DNA of 64,000 bases, taken from positions 95,594 to 159,593 of the IMG/VR virus record IMGVR_UViG_3300023296_000874. The stretch is one strand, 5' to 3'. A program made the position numbers and the translations under genes. Below, piece after piece: positions 54,509 through 62,431 of this stretch. Positions within the stretch are counted from its first letter, which is position 1. Each line of letters starts with the position of its first letter. This DNA comes from a virus. The notes below the pieces were generated by a model, which was given only the letters and a program-made list of their open reading frames with translations, was not told the origin of the DNA and searched no databases.

Positions 54509-55414
54509 TCAGGCCCTCAGGAAGCTCAGCCCCTCGCGGTACTCGAGGCTCCGGAGCCGGTTGGCTACCTCTTGGTACTCAGGCAGTGTGAAGGTTCGCG
54601 GCTCCTGAAACTCTTGCCAGTTGTCATCCATGCGGTCGATGGGGAGGCACACGGGAGCGGTGTGAGGCCCCCACTCGGAGTCGAGCTCACGGCGGTGGTC
54701 GGTGGCGAAGTACTCGTCGGTTTCCTCGTTGCGCGGGCGGCGCTTGTTGTACTTCGCCCACTGCTCAGGGTCCCCTTGGAAGAGCATCATCTGCCAGCCG
54801 CAGTTGTAGAACTGGATGATGTAGACGTCCTTCTGCTCTCCCCAATCAAAGGGGAAGAAGAAGGCTGCGGCCTCACGGTCCCGCCCGTTGATGATGTAGA
54901 TGTTGGAGCACTCCCCAATCTTGAGGCGGCGATTGATCACTTCCCAGGCCATCTGCGCCGGGTGAACCATCATGCTCTCGTGCTTGTAGCGATGCGGTCC
55001 GGATTGGGTGGCGGGAACCCAGGGCTGCTTGTCCTCGAAGAGCATTCCGGTGCTGTAGCCGCGTCCCACTCGGGTGTACATCGGCTTGTCGTCATCATCG
55101 GTCTCAGGCCAGCGGAACAAGCCCTTCTCCCGCTCTTCAGCGGTGCCTACCTCGAGGATGCCGTAGCACGGGTGTTGGATGTGAAGCTCACCGCTGTAGA
55201 TCTTTTCGCCTTCAGGTCCGTACTCGAACCCCCTGTCGTCATCACGCTTCGCCTGGAAGCGGAGGTCGTGGCAGCCACGGTTGCAGAACCACTTCACAGC
55301 CTCGAGGAACGCCTCGGCCTTGGTGAACGCCTTGGCGATGTCCGCAGCCCACAGAGCTCCGGCAGCGGCGTCATCAGGATAGTCGATATCGATTCGCGGT
55401 GTCTCTTTGGGCAT
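54509..55414 (-). CDS. unknown protein, 301 aa
   Basis: The soluble protein is rich in Trp, Tyr and Cys-Gly pairs (WFCNRGCHDLRFQAK; FYNCGWQMMLFQGDPEQW) with a charged, beta-type C-terminus (VCLPIDRMDDNWQEFQEPRT). Histidines cluster in GPHRYKHESMMVHPAQM. It is not obviously a structural tail protein and no family is recognised. AAGGA lies upstream of the ATG. It lies between a plus-strand cargo gene and the acidic 221-aa gene. Confidence 0.75.
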   Translation of the reverse strand: MPKETPRIDIDYPDDAAAGALWAADIAKAFTKAEAFLEAVKWFCNRGCHDLRFQAKRDDDRGFEYGPEGEKIYSGELHIQHPCYGILEVGTAEEREKGLFRWPETDDDDKPMYTRVGRGYSTGMLFEDKQPWVPATQSGPHRYKHESMMVHPAQMAWEVINRRLKIGECSNIYIINGRDREAAAFFFPFDWGEQKDVYIIQFYNCGWQMMLFQGDPEQWAKYNKRRPRNEETDEYFATDHRRELDSEWGPHTAPVCLPIDRMDDNWQEFQEPRTFTLPEYQEVANRLRSLEYREGLSFLRA

Positions 55415-55467
55415 GACTGTTCCATCCTTCGGCGGTAGACTGCTCTTATACTGGAGGAACGATCCCT

Positions 55468-55986
55468 ATGCCTGACAACTCAGAGCCCATCTCAAAGCTC
55501 GACCTGCTCTTCGATGATGGTGACATCGACAACGCCACCCTGCTACAGAGGTTCAAGTGGAACGTTCTGGAAGACGGTCAATGGGACTTCAGTAACGGTG
55601 TCCATACCGCGAAGGGTCACTTCATCACGGTCACCTACTCTGGAGCCCACAAGGGTAGCCCAGCCGACCACAGCCTCAGGCTCGGTGACGTGCTCGGCAT
55701 ACGCAAGGGGAGATGTTGGCGTGTCAAGGCCAGCCGTATGCCAGGCAAGTTTGACAGCTACGGCATTGCCCTTGGGTGGTACGACGACAGTGACGCCGCA
55801 CTGGTGCTTGTGTCGGGCCGCATCAACAACATCGGGTCCAACTGGGAAGCTGGGGACCGTCTGTACCTACCCTTCTACGGCTTCGGCGGGCCGGACCAGA
55901 CCAACGGGAACCGTAGTGACACGTTCCCCATCGGCATTGCTGTTGGGCCGAAGGACATGCTGTTCGTGCCGCGTTTGGACGTTTAA
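55468..55986 (+). CDS. plus-strand beta-rich protein, unknown function
   Basis: The 172-aa product starts MPDNSEPISKLDLLFDDG with GGAGG about 10 nt upstream. It has regular strand-turn sequence (HFITVTYSGAHKGSPADHSL; YGIALGWYDDSDAALVLVSG; PIGIAVGPKDMLFVPRL). No signal peptide or membrane segment is present. A TTATACT upstream may be a -10 box. Function unknown; plus-strand insert by orientation. Confidence 0.75.
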   Translation: MPDNSEPISKLDLLFDDGDIDNATLLQRFKWNVLEDGQWDFSNGVHTAKGHFITVTYSGAHKGSPADHSLRLGDVLGIRKGRCWRVKASRMPGKFDSYGIALGWYDDSDAALVLVSGRINNIGSNWEAGDRLYLPFYGFGGPDQTNGNRSDTFPIGIAVGPKDMLFVPRLDV

Positions 55987-56217
55987 GCGGTATGACAGTA
56001 ACTTACTAAGGCTAAGTGTACGGCATTGGCAAGGCACACAGGTACGGGAAACTGGAGGGGTTTGGGCCTCTCTGCCGCTTGCTAAGAGAAGTCCGGGTGG
56101 AGGCGCCTCCAACACCCTCAGCCCACCCCTCTTGAGTAACTCGTGGGGAGCGCCTGAGTCCAACCTTACCTAATGTACCTTAATACATTGGGTACGGTTA
56201 CTGACAGCAAGACCAAG
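55987..56217. ncRNA. structured intergenic region, possible small RNA or complex 3' UTR
   Basis: No convincing gene is seen in this part of the 294-nt gap between 55986 and 56281. It contains a 14-nt perfect palindrome TGGAGGCGCCTCCA (56098-56111), a GAGTAACTC element at 56134-56142 that recurs inside the next terminator, and a 16-bp hairpin AACCTTACCTAATGTA/TACATTGGGTACGGTT with two imperfect pairs (56162-56199). No tRNA T-loop (GGTTCRANTCC) is present. A phage small RNA or a processed 3' UTR is possible on either strand. Confidence 0.35.
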
Positions 56218-56248
56218 CGAGCCCTCCTGAGTAACTCAGGAGGGCTCG
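56218..56248. terminator. perfect 14-bp bidirectional hairpin
   Basis: CGAGCCCTCCTGAG (56218-56231) and CTCAGGAGGGCTCG (56235-56248) pair exactly around a TAA loop. It lies 33 nt beyond the stop of the 74-aa acidic gene on the minus strand and so closes the sheath operon. It can also serve the plus-strand gene ending at 55986. Confidence 0.65.
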
Positions 56249-56280
56249 TTCAGTCTTAACTCTTAGCACAAACAGGCTGG

Positions 56281-56505
56281 CTACCAGTACCACCGGTCTT
56301 GGTGTTCGGGTGGGCAGTCGTCCAACCACCCATCATCCTCATCCCACTCGGGTGCGTCAAAGGGTGGGTAGTCGAATATGGAGTCTCCTATGTACTCCCA
56401 GTACTCATCCCACTCAAAAGGCAGCCAGGTGCTCAAGCCGTCATCAACCATGCTCACACTCCGTGTCTCAACAACGGAGTAAACAAGCGTGGTCTCAGAG
56501 TACAT
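56281..56505 (-). CDS. very acidic, aromatic-rich 74-aa protein
   Basis: The frame is open upstream to 56700 but overlaps the 64-aa gene there; the start at 56505 (MYSETTLVYSVVE) has GGAGG 7 nt upstream. The product has about 20 Asp/Glu against 2 Arg, and seven or more Trp (WLPFEWDEYWEY; EWDEDDGWLDD; ending DRWYW). The charge pattern recalls phage DNA-mimic proteins such as Ocr, although the sequence is not recognised. It ends just before a strong terminator and is the last gene of the sheath operon. Confidence 0.65.
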   Translation of the reverse strand: MYSETTLVYSVVETRSVSMVDDGLSTWLPFEWDEYWEYIGDSIFDYPPFDAPEWDEDDGWLDDCPPEHQDRWYW

Positions 56506-56548
56506 CAGCCACCCTCCAACACTTTCCCAGTTGGCGGTGCCATTTGTA

Positions 56549-56743
56549 TCAGTACCTTCGCTGCCGCTTTCGCTGAAGTCTTTCGGTATGCTGACGCATC
56601 TGATCATAGAACGCGCGGTGGAGACGGTCGAGCTTGTCCTCGATAGAGTCCACCCGGTCCTCAACCGACCGCGCTGCACTCTTGTCCAGCGAGGCTGCAA
56701 TCCGATCAGCGAGATCGGATATGCGGTTTTGGATACCGTCCAT
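56549..56743 (-). CDS. small coiled-coil protein coupled to the sheath
   Basis: The 64-aa product (MDGIQNRISDLADRIAASLD...) is one continuous heptad helix with a basic end (RLQRKRQRRY). Its ATG overlaps the sheath stop as TGATG, so it is translated by coupling. A sheath assembly factor or minor tail protein is plausible. No family is recognised. Confidence 0.7.
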   Translation of the reverse strand: MDGIQNRISDLADRIAASLDKSAARSVEDRVDSIEDKLDRLHRAFYDQMRQHTERLQRKRQRRY

Positions 56744-59700
56744 CAGCGGCTACGGAGGTTGAAGGTCACCACGATGTAGTTCAGGGGGAACACAGGCACG
56801 TAGGCCAGTTCAACCTGCACGGCGGTCGGGTCCGCTGCATCGGGGGTTGCCTTCACGGCGGTGTAGCTCGTGATGATCTCAGCGGCAATGAGGCTCTTCA
56901 TTGTGGTCTTAACCGCGCGCTCGATGTCACCGAGTACGCCGCCAAGGAACTTGATACCAATGAACTGAGAGAGGGTAGAGCGCATCACAAGCTGAACGTG
57001 GTCAGAGATCGTGATAACGGTCGGCTCCCTCTTCAGGGTGGAGCTCATGTTCGTCGTGAATGCCTGGCGGATGCGGATGTTCGGATCCAGGTCCTCGAGC
57101 ACGGTGATACCGGCTACGGCGGTCTGGTTCTTCTCTACCTCATCCATCTCACGCACGAGGCGCTTGAAGCCAACAATCTGTCGGAAGGTCATGGGCGATG
57201 CTACGTCGTATGCCGTGCTCACGTTGGAGCCCGCAACTGCGGCAGCCAGGAAGGAGCCATCAACGATGTGCTCCGTCTCTACGCCCTGCTCATCCGTCAG
57301 CGATACAATCGCAGAGTCAGGGTACACAGCCCACAGGCGCTCGTTGGCGTAACCCTGTGCTGCACTCTGAGCGGCGGTAGGAGTGGTACCATCAGCAAAT
57401 CCGAAGATCGTGATGCGCTCCTGACGCCATCGAGGGCTGCTCTGTACGATGCAGTGCGTCTTGCAGAAGGCAATCACCTGCGGCTCGGTCGTCACGGGCA
57501 TGATGAGTGCGGGGCGGAACCTGCGCTCAATCGGCTTGCGGAGGCTGTCAATGGCATCGATGTACGATGTCACGGTACCGTCCGTGCCGCCCGTCTCCTT
57601 CACAACCTGCTTTCCGGCAACCAGGAGGGCACCGTTGGCAATCGCAAGGAACATGGCCAGCGTCAGCCGGTTGGTCGGATCCAACGCGCCGTACTCAGCG
57701 GTGATGTCACCGAACTTGGTGAACACCTTGGCGTCGTAGTTCGTCTTCTCGTAGCAGTAGGAGATGTAGTACGTGTCACCGTTGGCGGGCTCGTTTCCGG
57801 CCTTGTCGAAGGTGTCAATGCAAGCGGTGTCGCCCACTCCGATGTCGGCGGTGTTCGCTACCTTCACCTCAGCACCGTGCATCGCGTACACAGGGTTGCT
57901 GCTATCCGTCACGAAGGTCTTGAGCACGCTGAAGCGGATCACGCCTCCGTCGTCGTAGGAGGATGCCTCGGTGGGGAGCAAGAAGCTAATCCGCAGTCCC
58001 GTCACTTCGTCGATGTAGGTCTGTCCCACAACGCCTTCGAAAACGGTGCCGCTACCTGTTCCCGTCGGGTGGCTGATGCTGAAGGCATCGTCCATGAAGG
58101 ATTCAACGGCGAACTGAGCGTATGCGTCTTCCCCGCCATCCGTCTGTCCGGCTTCGAAGCCGAGCAGTGTGTAGGCATCGTTCGCAACCGCGTTCAGGGT
58201 CAGAGTCTCACTCAAGCCCGTTGCGTCAGTAGTGAGGCGCACGCAGTCGCCTTCAACGGTAGCAGTCACATCGCCCAGTGCGAGGTTGATGTCTGCTGCC
58301 ACGGTGGTCGCACTCACGGAGCTACCGGTCGTGGTATCGGCATCGAAGCCAAGCTCAGTGTTCGCGGTACCGGAGGCAATCAGGATCAGAGCCGAATCGC
58401 CTACGTTCACGCTGGTCAGTACAACCACGCCACTGTCGTCCGTGGCAACCACTCCAGTGTCGGTCCCAGGTACAACGCCGGTAGAACCGGTGGTGCCCGT
58501 AGAGCCGCTGGAGGTGATGCCCGTTCGAAGTGCGCCGTTGATCTGGTCTGCAACCTCTTCAGCGGTGAGCCCGTTGCCGAGGAAGATCACCTCGGTCAGT
58601 GTGCTGCTCTCATCGCTACGGAGGTAGAAGGTCAGGCCGTCAAGGTCGAAGGTCTGAGTACCAGTACCGGTCACAACTGCGGGTCGCGCCGCCGTCAGGG
58701 TGATGGTAGTTCCATTCACGCTGATGGTGTCGCTCACGCCGTTTTCGAAGGCCCAAGGTCCATCTTCGCCGCAGAACAAGGTCGCGCCGCGAGCAATCTG
58801 CTCTTCCACTTCAATCTCAACGTACTCTTCAACAGGTACGCCTGAGCCATCGTGGAACATGCCCAGCAGAGTCTGGCTGCCTGTACCCCAGTTCAGGGTC
58901 TGGCTAATCGCGCTCTTGCTGATGTACTTGGCGTCGTAGATGAAGTCGTTGAGCAGCTCGCTCTCAACCGTGTAGGTACCGGTGCCGGAGGCTCCCGCAA
59001 CTACGTTGGTCAGGGTGTAGCAGTCATCAACCAGGAAGTTGGTGAAGTAGGTAGCGAACACACTCTCGTTGGGCTGTACGTCCTCAGCGAGCGTGATGAG
59101 CCGGTTGGCTCCGTCTACCTTGATCACCGTCACCGGGTTGCGGCTCATGGCGTCTACAACATCCTCACCCACGTAGGCGGTGATGAGCTCGGGACGGTCA
59201 GTCACAAGGTCAAGACGCCCATTGGAGATGGCGTTGAAGGTGTCGCTTCCGAGTGTGGTGTCACGCCCGTTGCCCAAGGTGGGCACGTAGGTGAGGCGGA
59301 ACACGTCGCTGCTCACTGCCGAGGTAGCGGGGTCCGTGTAGGAAGCGGCGGCATCCAGATACACCTTGGTGTCCACAAGGGTCACGGTGATCTGGGTTTC
59401 GTCGAAGTACTCGGTACCGTCGATGTGAATCACGGAGTTGATTGCGTAGCTGCTTCCCCAGTAGATCAGGGCCGGGCCTGCGCTCTGGTTCTTCACTACG
59501 AAGTCAGTCTCCTCGATGTAGGAGGCATCGCCGGGGGCGAGTCCTACACGGGATACTTCGGTCACATCAGCATCGGGCAGGTAATCGAACGTGTCCTGCC
59601 AGGTGTTGTGGTAGTAGGTCACCAACACAACAGCGCCGGATGCGGGAGCTGCGGCGAGTACGATCTCGCCAGTGCTCCCACTCACGCTGCTCACGGTCAC

Positions 59701-60324
59701 CGCAACGCCGTCTACTTCCACAACCACATCAGATGCAGTAGTGGAGGTTACGCCGCCGTTGGTTCCGTCAACAACCGGCACATTGAACACCTTGATGGTG
59801 GTCGCGGTGCCGTCACACTGATCGCTCACGTCGTCCGTGAAGGAAGTGTCGGTACGGTTGAAGTAGTAGGTGCAACGCACGTCGGCAGAAGCACTCGGGA
59901 AGCTCTTCAGCGTCACGAGTCCCAAGGTACCGCTCACTGCGGTAACCTGCACTTCTTCGCCGTCTACGGTGACGGTCACATCTGCTGCGCTGGTCGAGGT
60001 CGTACCCTGCCCATCGCCCTTGACGATTGGGTAGTTCGTTACCTGGAACTGCCGCAGTGCTCCATCTTGTGCTCCAAGGACGGGGCTCTGAGGGTTCGCG
60101 AGCGAGGTTACCCACCGCGCACTCAGATCTTCCTTGGTGATGAGGTTGTCAGAAATCGCCGAGCTGCCGCGAATCATCTCGTAGTCGTCGCGGCACAGCA
60201 CTTCCTGCCCTACGCCAATGAAGACGGGAAGGCGAATGGTGTCAATCAGCGTATTGACGGCTGGCTCAAACAGAGTTCGAGTGTACACGCCCGGTGGAAC
60301 GTAGCTGGTGAATGGACCCGGCAT
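56743..60324 (-). CDS. tail sheath protein, unusually large
   Basis: The start is ATG 60324 (MPGPFTSYVPPGVYTRT), with GGAGG 6 nt upstream; a TTG just before it is not needed. PPGVY near the N-terminus and the C-terminal block RIRQAFTTNMSSTLKREPTV followed by GVLGDIERAVKTTMKSL and PVFPLNYIVVTFNL are typical of contractile sheath proteins. Typical sheaths are about 400-700 aa; this one has about 1193, because of inserted beta modules (two copies at about 94-248) and a Gly-Thr/Ser run (GSTGTTGSTG). Inserted domains would decorate the outer surface of the tail. Confidence 0.9.
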   Translation of the reverse strand: MPGPFTSYVPPGVYTRTLFEPAVNTLIDTIRLPVFIGVGQEVLCRDDYEMIRGSSAISDNLITKEDLSARWVTSLANPQSPVLGAQDGALRQFQVTNYPIVKGDGQGTTSTSAADVTVTVDGEEVQVTAVSGTLGLVTLKSFPSASADVRCTYYFNRTDTSFTDDVSDQCDGTATTIKVFNVPVVDGTNGGVTSTTASDVVVEVDGVAVTVSSVSGSTGEIVLAAAPASGAVVLVTYYHNTWQDTFDYLPDADVTEVSRVGLAPGDASYIEETDFVVKNQSAGPALIYWGSSYAINSVIHIDGTEYFDETQITVTLVDTKVYLDAAASYTDPATSAVSSDVFRLTYVPTLGNGRDTTLGSDTFNAISNGRLDLVTDRPELITAYVGEDVVDAMSRNPVTVIKVDGANRLITLAEDVQPNESVFATYFTNFLVDDCYTLTNVVAGASGTGTYTVESELLNDFIYDAKYISKSAISQTLNWGTGSQTLLGMFHDGSGVPVEEYVEIEVEEQIARGATLFCGEDGPWAFENGVSDTISVNGTTITLTAARPAVVTGTGTQTFDLDGLTFYLRSDESSTLTEVIFLGNGLTAEEVADQINGALRTGITSSGSTGTTGSTGVVPGTDTGVVATDDSGVVVLTSVNVGDSALILIASGTANTELGFDADTTTGSSVSATTVAADINLALGDVTATVEGDCVRLTTDATGLSETLTLNAVANDAYTLLGFEAGQTDGGEDAYAQFAVESFMDDAFSISHPTGTGSGTVFEGVVGQTYIDEVTGLRISFLLPTEASSYDDGGVIRFSVLKTFVTDSSNPVYAMHGAEVKVANTADIGVGDTACIDTFDKAGNEPANGDTYYISYCYEKTNYDAKVFTKFGDITAEYGALDPTNRLTLAMFLAIANGALLVAGKQVVKETGGTDGTVTSYIDAIDSLRKPIERRFRPALIMPVTTEPQVIAFCKTHCIVQSSPRWRQERITIFGFADGTTPTAAQSAAQGYANERLWAVYPDSAIVSLTDEQGVETEHIVDGSFLAAAVAGSNVSTAYDVASPMTFRQIVGFKRLVREMDEVEKNQTAVAGITVLEDLDPNIRIRQAFTTNMSSTLKREPTVITISDHVQLVMRSTLSQFIGIKFLGGVLGDIERAVKTTMKSLIAAEIITSYTAVKATPDAADPTAVQVELAYVPVFPLNYIVVTFNLRSR

Positions 60325-60394
60325 CAACTGCCTCCGGAGTGGAAAGCTGTGAGACCGCCAATATAGGAGGTCATGATCATCAGCTCCCTCTGAT

Positions 60395-60411
60395 TACAAA
60401 TGGAATATGAC
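60395..60411 (-). promoter_or_regulatory. putative late promoter, copy 6
   Basis: Plus-strand TACAAATGGAATATGAC, identical to copy 5. Minus-strand GTCATATTCCATTTGTA lies about 70 nt before the sheath ATG. Sheath is normally among the most strongly expressed late genes, which supports a strong late-promoter role. Confidence 0.65.
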
Positions 60412-60535
60412 GGTCTCTGAGAGAGCCGCCGCGACCTACGTCGGTAGGACACTGCACTTGTGCTTGTTGAGCCGTCCAATGTGCTGGGGGCGTAGCTGAC
60501 TGTGAGTATATGCTCAGTTGTATGGAGGACCGAAG

Positions 60536-60946
60536 GTGATACTCAGGACGCTAAAGAGAGTTCCCTCCCTACTCGGTAGAACCCTCGCCTACATCGAGGT
60601 GAACGCTCTTGCGTTCCTTGCCCTGGTAGCTGGAGCCAACATCCTCGACGCCCTCATGACGTGGGGGTGGATCACTTTCGGCATGGCAACGGAAGATAAT
60701 CCCGCCCTTGCTTGGGTGATGGACTTCAACGGCGGCATGGCCAGTTTCCTGGTTCTCAAAATAGTCACGGTCACCGCGCTCATCGGTATTCTCTACCTCG
60801 GAACACGACGGACCAAGTACCAAAGAGCAGCCACCCTTGCTGTAGGGTTCGTGTTCTCGGTGTACTCGGCCCTCATGACGTGGCACGCCATCGGCGTACT
60901 GCTCGCCGGGAAGGACATGCTGGTTTCGTACAACATCCTGGGGTAG
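60536..60946 (+). CDS. plus-strand membrane protein, DUF5658-like
   Basis: The start GTG at 60536 is preferred because GGAGG lies 7 nt upstream. The 136-aa protein has four hydrophobic segments and the motif ANILDALMTWGWITFGMA followed by EDNPALAW, matching the N-x-x-D-x-x-x-T...E-x-NP pattern of small DUF5658-type membrane proteins. Function of that family is not known. It is another plus-strand insert, placed between sheath and phosphoesterase genes. Confidence 0.8.
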   Translation: MILRTLKRVPSLLGRTLAYIEVNALAFLALVAGANILDALMTWGWITFGMATEDNPALAWVMDFNGGMASFLVLKIVTVTALIGILYLGTRRTKYQRAATLAVGFVFSVYSALMTWHAIGVLLAGKDMLVSYNILG

Positions 60947-60962
60947 GTCGCCCCACCCCAGG
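60937..60962. terminator. convergent-gene hairpin
   Basis: CCTGGGGT (60937-60944) and ACCCCAGG (60955-60962) pair exactly around a 10-nt loop. It spans the stop of the plus-strand membrane gene and the gap before the end of the minus-strand phosphoesterase, so it may terminate both. No U-tract is present. Confidence 0.4.
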
Positions 60963-60967
60963 GCTGC

Positions 60968-62431
60968 TTACTTCGCTTGCGCCGTGATCACAGTGCTCAC
61001 ACCACCAGCCTCGTCAATGACGTACGCCTGAAGCGCGGGCTTCGCGGTGACGTAGCCGTTGCGCGAGTGCCAGCGGTCGTGTCCCGCAAGGCTCGGCATG
61101 AGGTAGTGAACCAACCCGCCGTGCTCCTCAACCTTCTGGTGGTGGAGGTGGCCTCCGAACGCCAGGTGGTGCTCGGTGCGGCCCCACATGCGGCGAGCCT
61201 CTGTCGCAACGATGTGAGCAAGGTCACGGGGCTTCGTGCGGCTACCGTCACCGTGGCTGAAGGCCAGGAGGTTGTCGCCGTACTCCACGTACACGCGGGG
61301 AGCGTAGTCCATCACCACCGTCACGTCGTCCGTGTCACGGTACCAGGCGTTGAGGTAGAGCAGAAGAGCCAGGCCGTTGTGCCGGTCGTGGTTGCCCGCC
61401 ATCATCACACACCGAACAGGGGCTACCTGTCGGAGCAAGTCGATGTAGAGGCGGGTCATCTCACAGCCAGTGATCAGGATCTCGCTGGGAGTGCCGTCAC
61501 TGTCCTGCGGTGTGCCCTTGGTAGTGGATGCCGAGTCTCCGTCCACGTCAAAGAAGTCACTGCCGATGGGCAGGATGATCTCGTCAGGGGCGGATGGGAG
61601 GCGGCGCAAGATCTCCTGCGTGGTCTCCCTCAGTCGGCGCTCAGCCTTGGGTCGCGAGTAGCCGTCGCCGGTCTCAGGTCCCCAGGCGTAGGCTCCCCAG
61701 TGGAAGTCGGTCAATCCCATCACGAGCACAAATGGGTGCTCGGAATCGATCAGCTCAAGGGTTGGTACGGAGTAGCCGCCCGCTCCTTCGCCAATACCCT
61801 CAATGAGGGAGCCGAGCACTTCCTGCTCGAACCTGTTCCACTTGTTCGCGTCCTTCTGGATGGCCTTCCACTTGGCGATCTCGTACTGCTGGAAAAGAAC
61901 CATCTTCCGGATCTGGAGGGCGTCAGCTACCAGTTCGTCAGTGTCCTTCTCGAGCATCTCCTCATTGCTGAAGGGCTCGCTGTCGTGTGTCCAGCCGTGC
62001 TTCGCCTTGTACTCAACGAACCAGGGGCGCGGAATCTCAAAGCTCCGGCAAATCTGGTTGATGGTGCCGGGCTGTCCGTCCCAGTTGGAGTACGCACGCT
62101 TCATCGAGCGGTGCATGTGCCCCGGCAAGACGATGGGCTTCGGTGAGCTCTTGATGTAGGTGACGTAGGTGTCCGTCTCCTCGTTGTAGTAGTACTCCGT
62201 AGCGTGGAGGTACTTGCTGACCTCTACCTCGTCGGCAGAGTCTTCGTCTTGTGTTGTCTCCTCGTTTTGGTCAGGGCTCGAACCGTTGGCCTTGACATGC
62301 TTGATCAGGGTTCCTGCTTTGTACTTCGAGAGGCCAGTGGTAGCAGAAAGACGGCGGATGCTGATGCCAGTGTTGGCGAGAGCACCCCACCGCAATACGG
62401 CTGCTTCCAGCCAGTCGGGGGTCTGAGACAT
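60968..62431 (-). CDS. calcineurin-like metallophosphoesterase with HTH-like N-terminus
   Basis: The C-terminal 250 residues carry all metallophosphoesterase ligand motifs: D242-x-H244 (LTDFHWG), GSDFFD near 290-295, GNHD at 346-349, H393 in FSHGDG, and GHLHH at 427-431. The N-terminus has an HTH-like segment (ISIRRLSATTGLSKYKAGTL, 23-42) and a second at about 122-153 (GTINQICRSFEIPRPWFVEY). Proteins with this layout may be DNA- or nucleotide-processing enzymes bound to nucleic acid; the substrate is unknown. A perfect short hairpin encloses the ribosome-binding site. Confidence 0.88.
   Translation of the reverse strand: MSQTPDWLEAAVLRWGALANTGISIRRLSATTGLSKYKAGTLIKHVKANGSSPDQNEETTQDEDSADEVEVSKYLHATEYYYNEETDTYVTYIKSSPKPIVLPGHMHRSMKRAYSNWDGQPGTINQICRSFEIPRPWFVEYKAKHGWTHDSEPFSNEEMLEKDTDELVADALQIRKMVLFQQYEIAKWKAIQKDANKWNRFEQEVLGSLIEGIGEGAGGYSVPTLELIDSEHPFVLVMGLTDFHWGAYAWGPETGDGYSRPKAERRLRETTQEILRRLPSAPDEIILPIGSDFFDVDGDSASTTKGTPQDSDGTPSEILITGCEMTRLYIDLLRQVAPVRCVMMAGNHDRHNGLALLLYLNAWYRDTDDVTVVMDYAPRVYVEYGDNLLAFSHGDGSRTKPRDLAHIVATEARRMWGRTEHHLAFGGHLHHQKVEEHGGLVHYLMPSLAGHDRWHSRNGYVTAKPALQAYVIDEAGGVSTVITAQAK

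Noticed and set aside
55985-56001. Possible seventh copy of the late-promoter motif (GGTATGACAG)
   Set aside because: Only the TGTCATA half matches; the TTTGTA half is missing and it points into the end of a plus-strand gene with no minus-strand start nearby.
55987-56217. tRNA or tmRNA in the structured gap
   Set aside because: No T-loop consensus, no acceptor-stem pairing at tRNA spacing and no CCA end were found on either strand. No tRNA was seen elsewhere in the window by eye.
56506-56700. Long form of the 74-aa acidic protein starting at 56700 (139 aa)
   Set aside because: The extra N-terminus overlaps the 64-aa coiled-coil gene in another frame, is basic and Ser/Arg-rich unlike the rest, and lacks a ribosome site; the start at 56505 has GGAGG.
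56998-60366. Long plus-strand open frames opposite the sheath gene (615 and 504 codons)
   Set aside because: They lie wholly opposite a clear sheath gene, have no recognisable domains and are the expected antisense shadow of GC-rich coding sequence.
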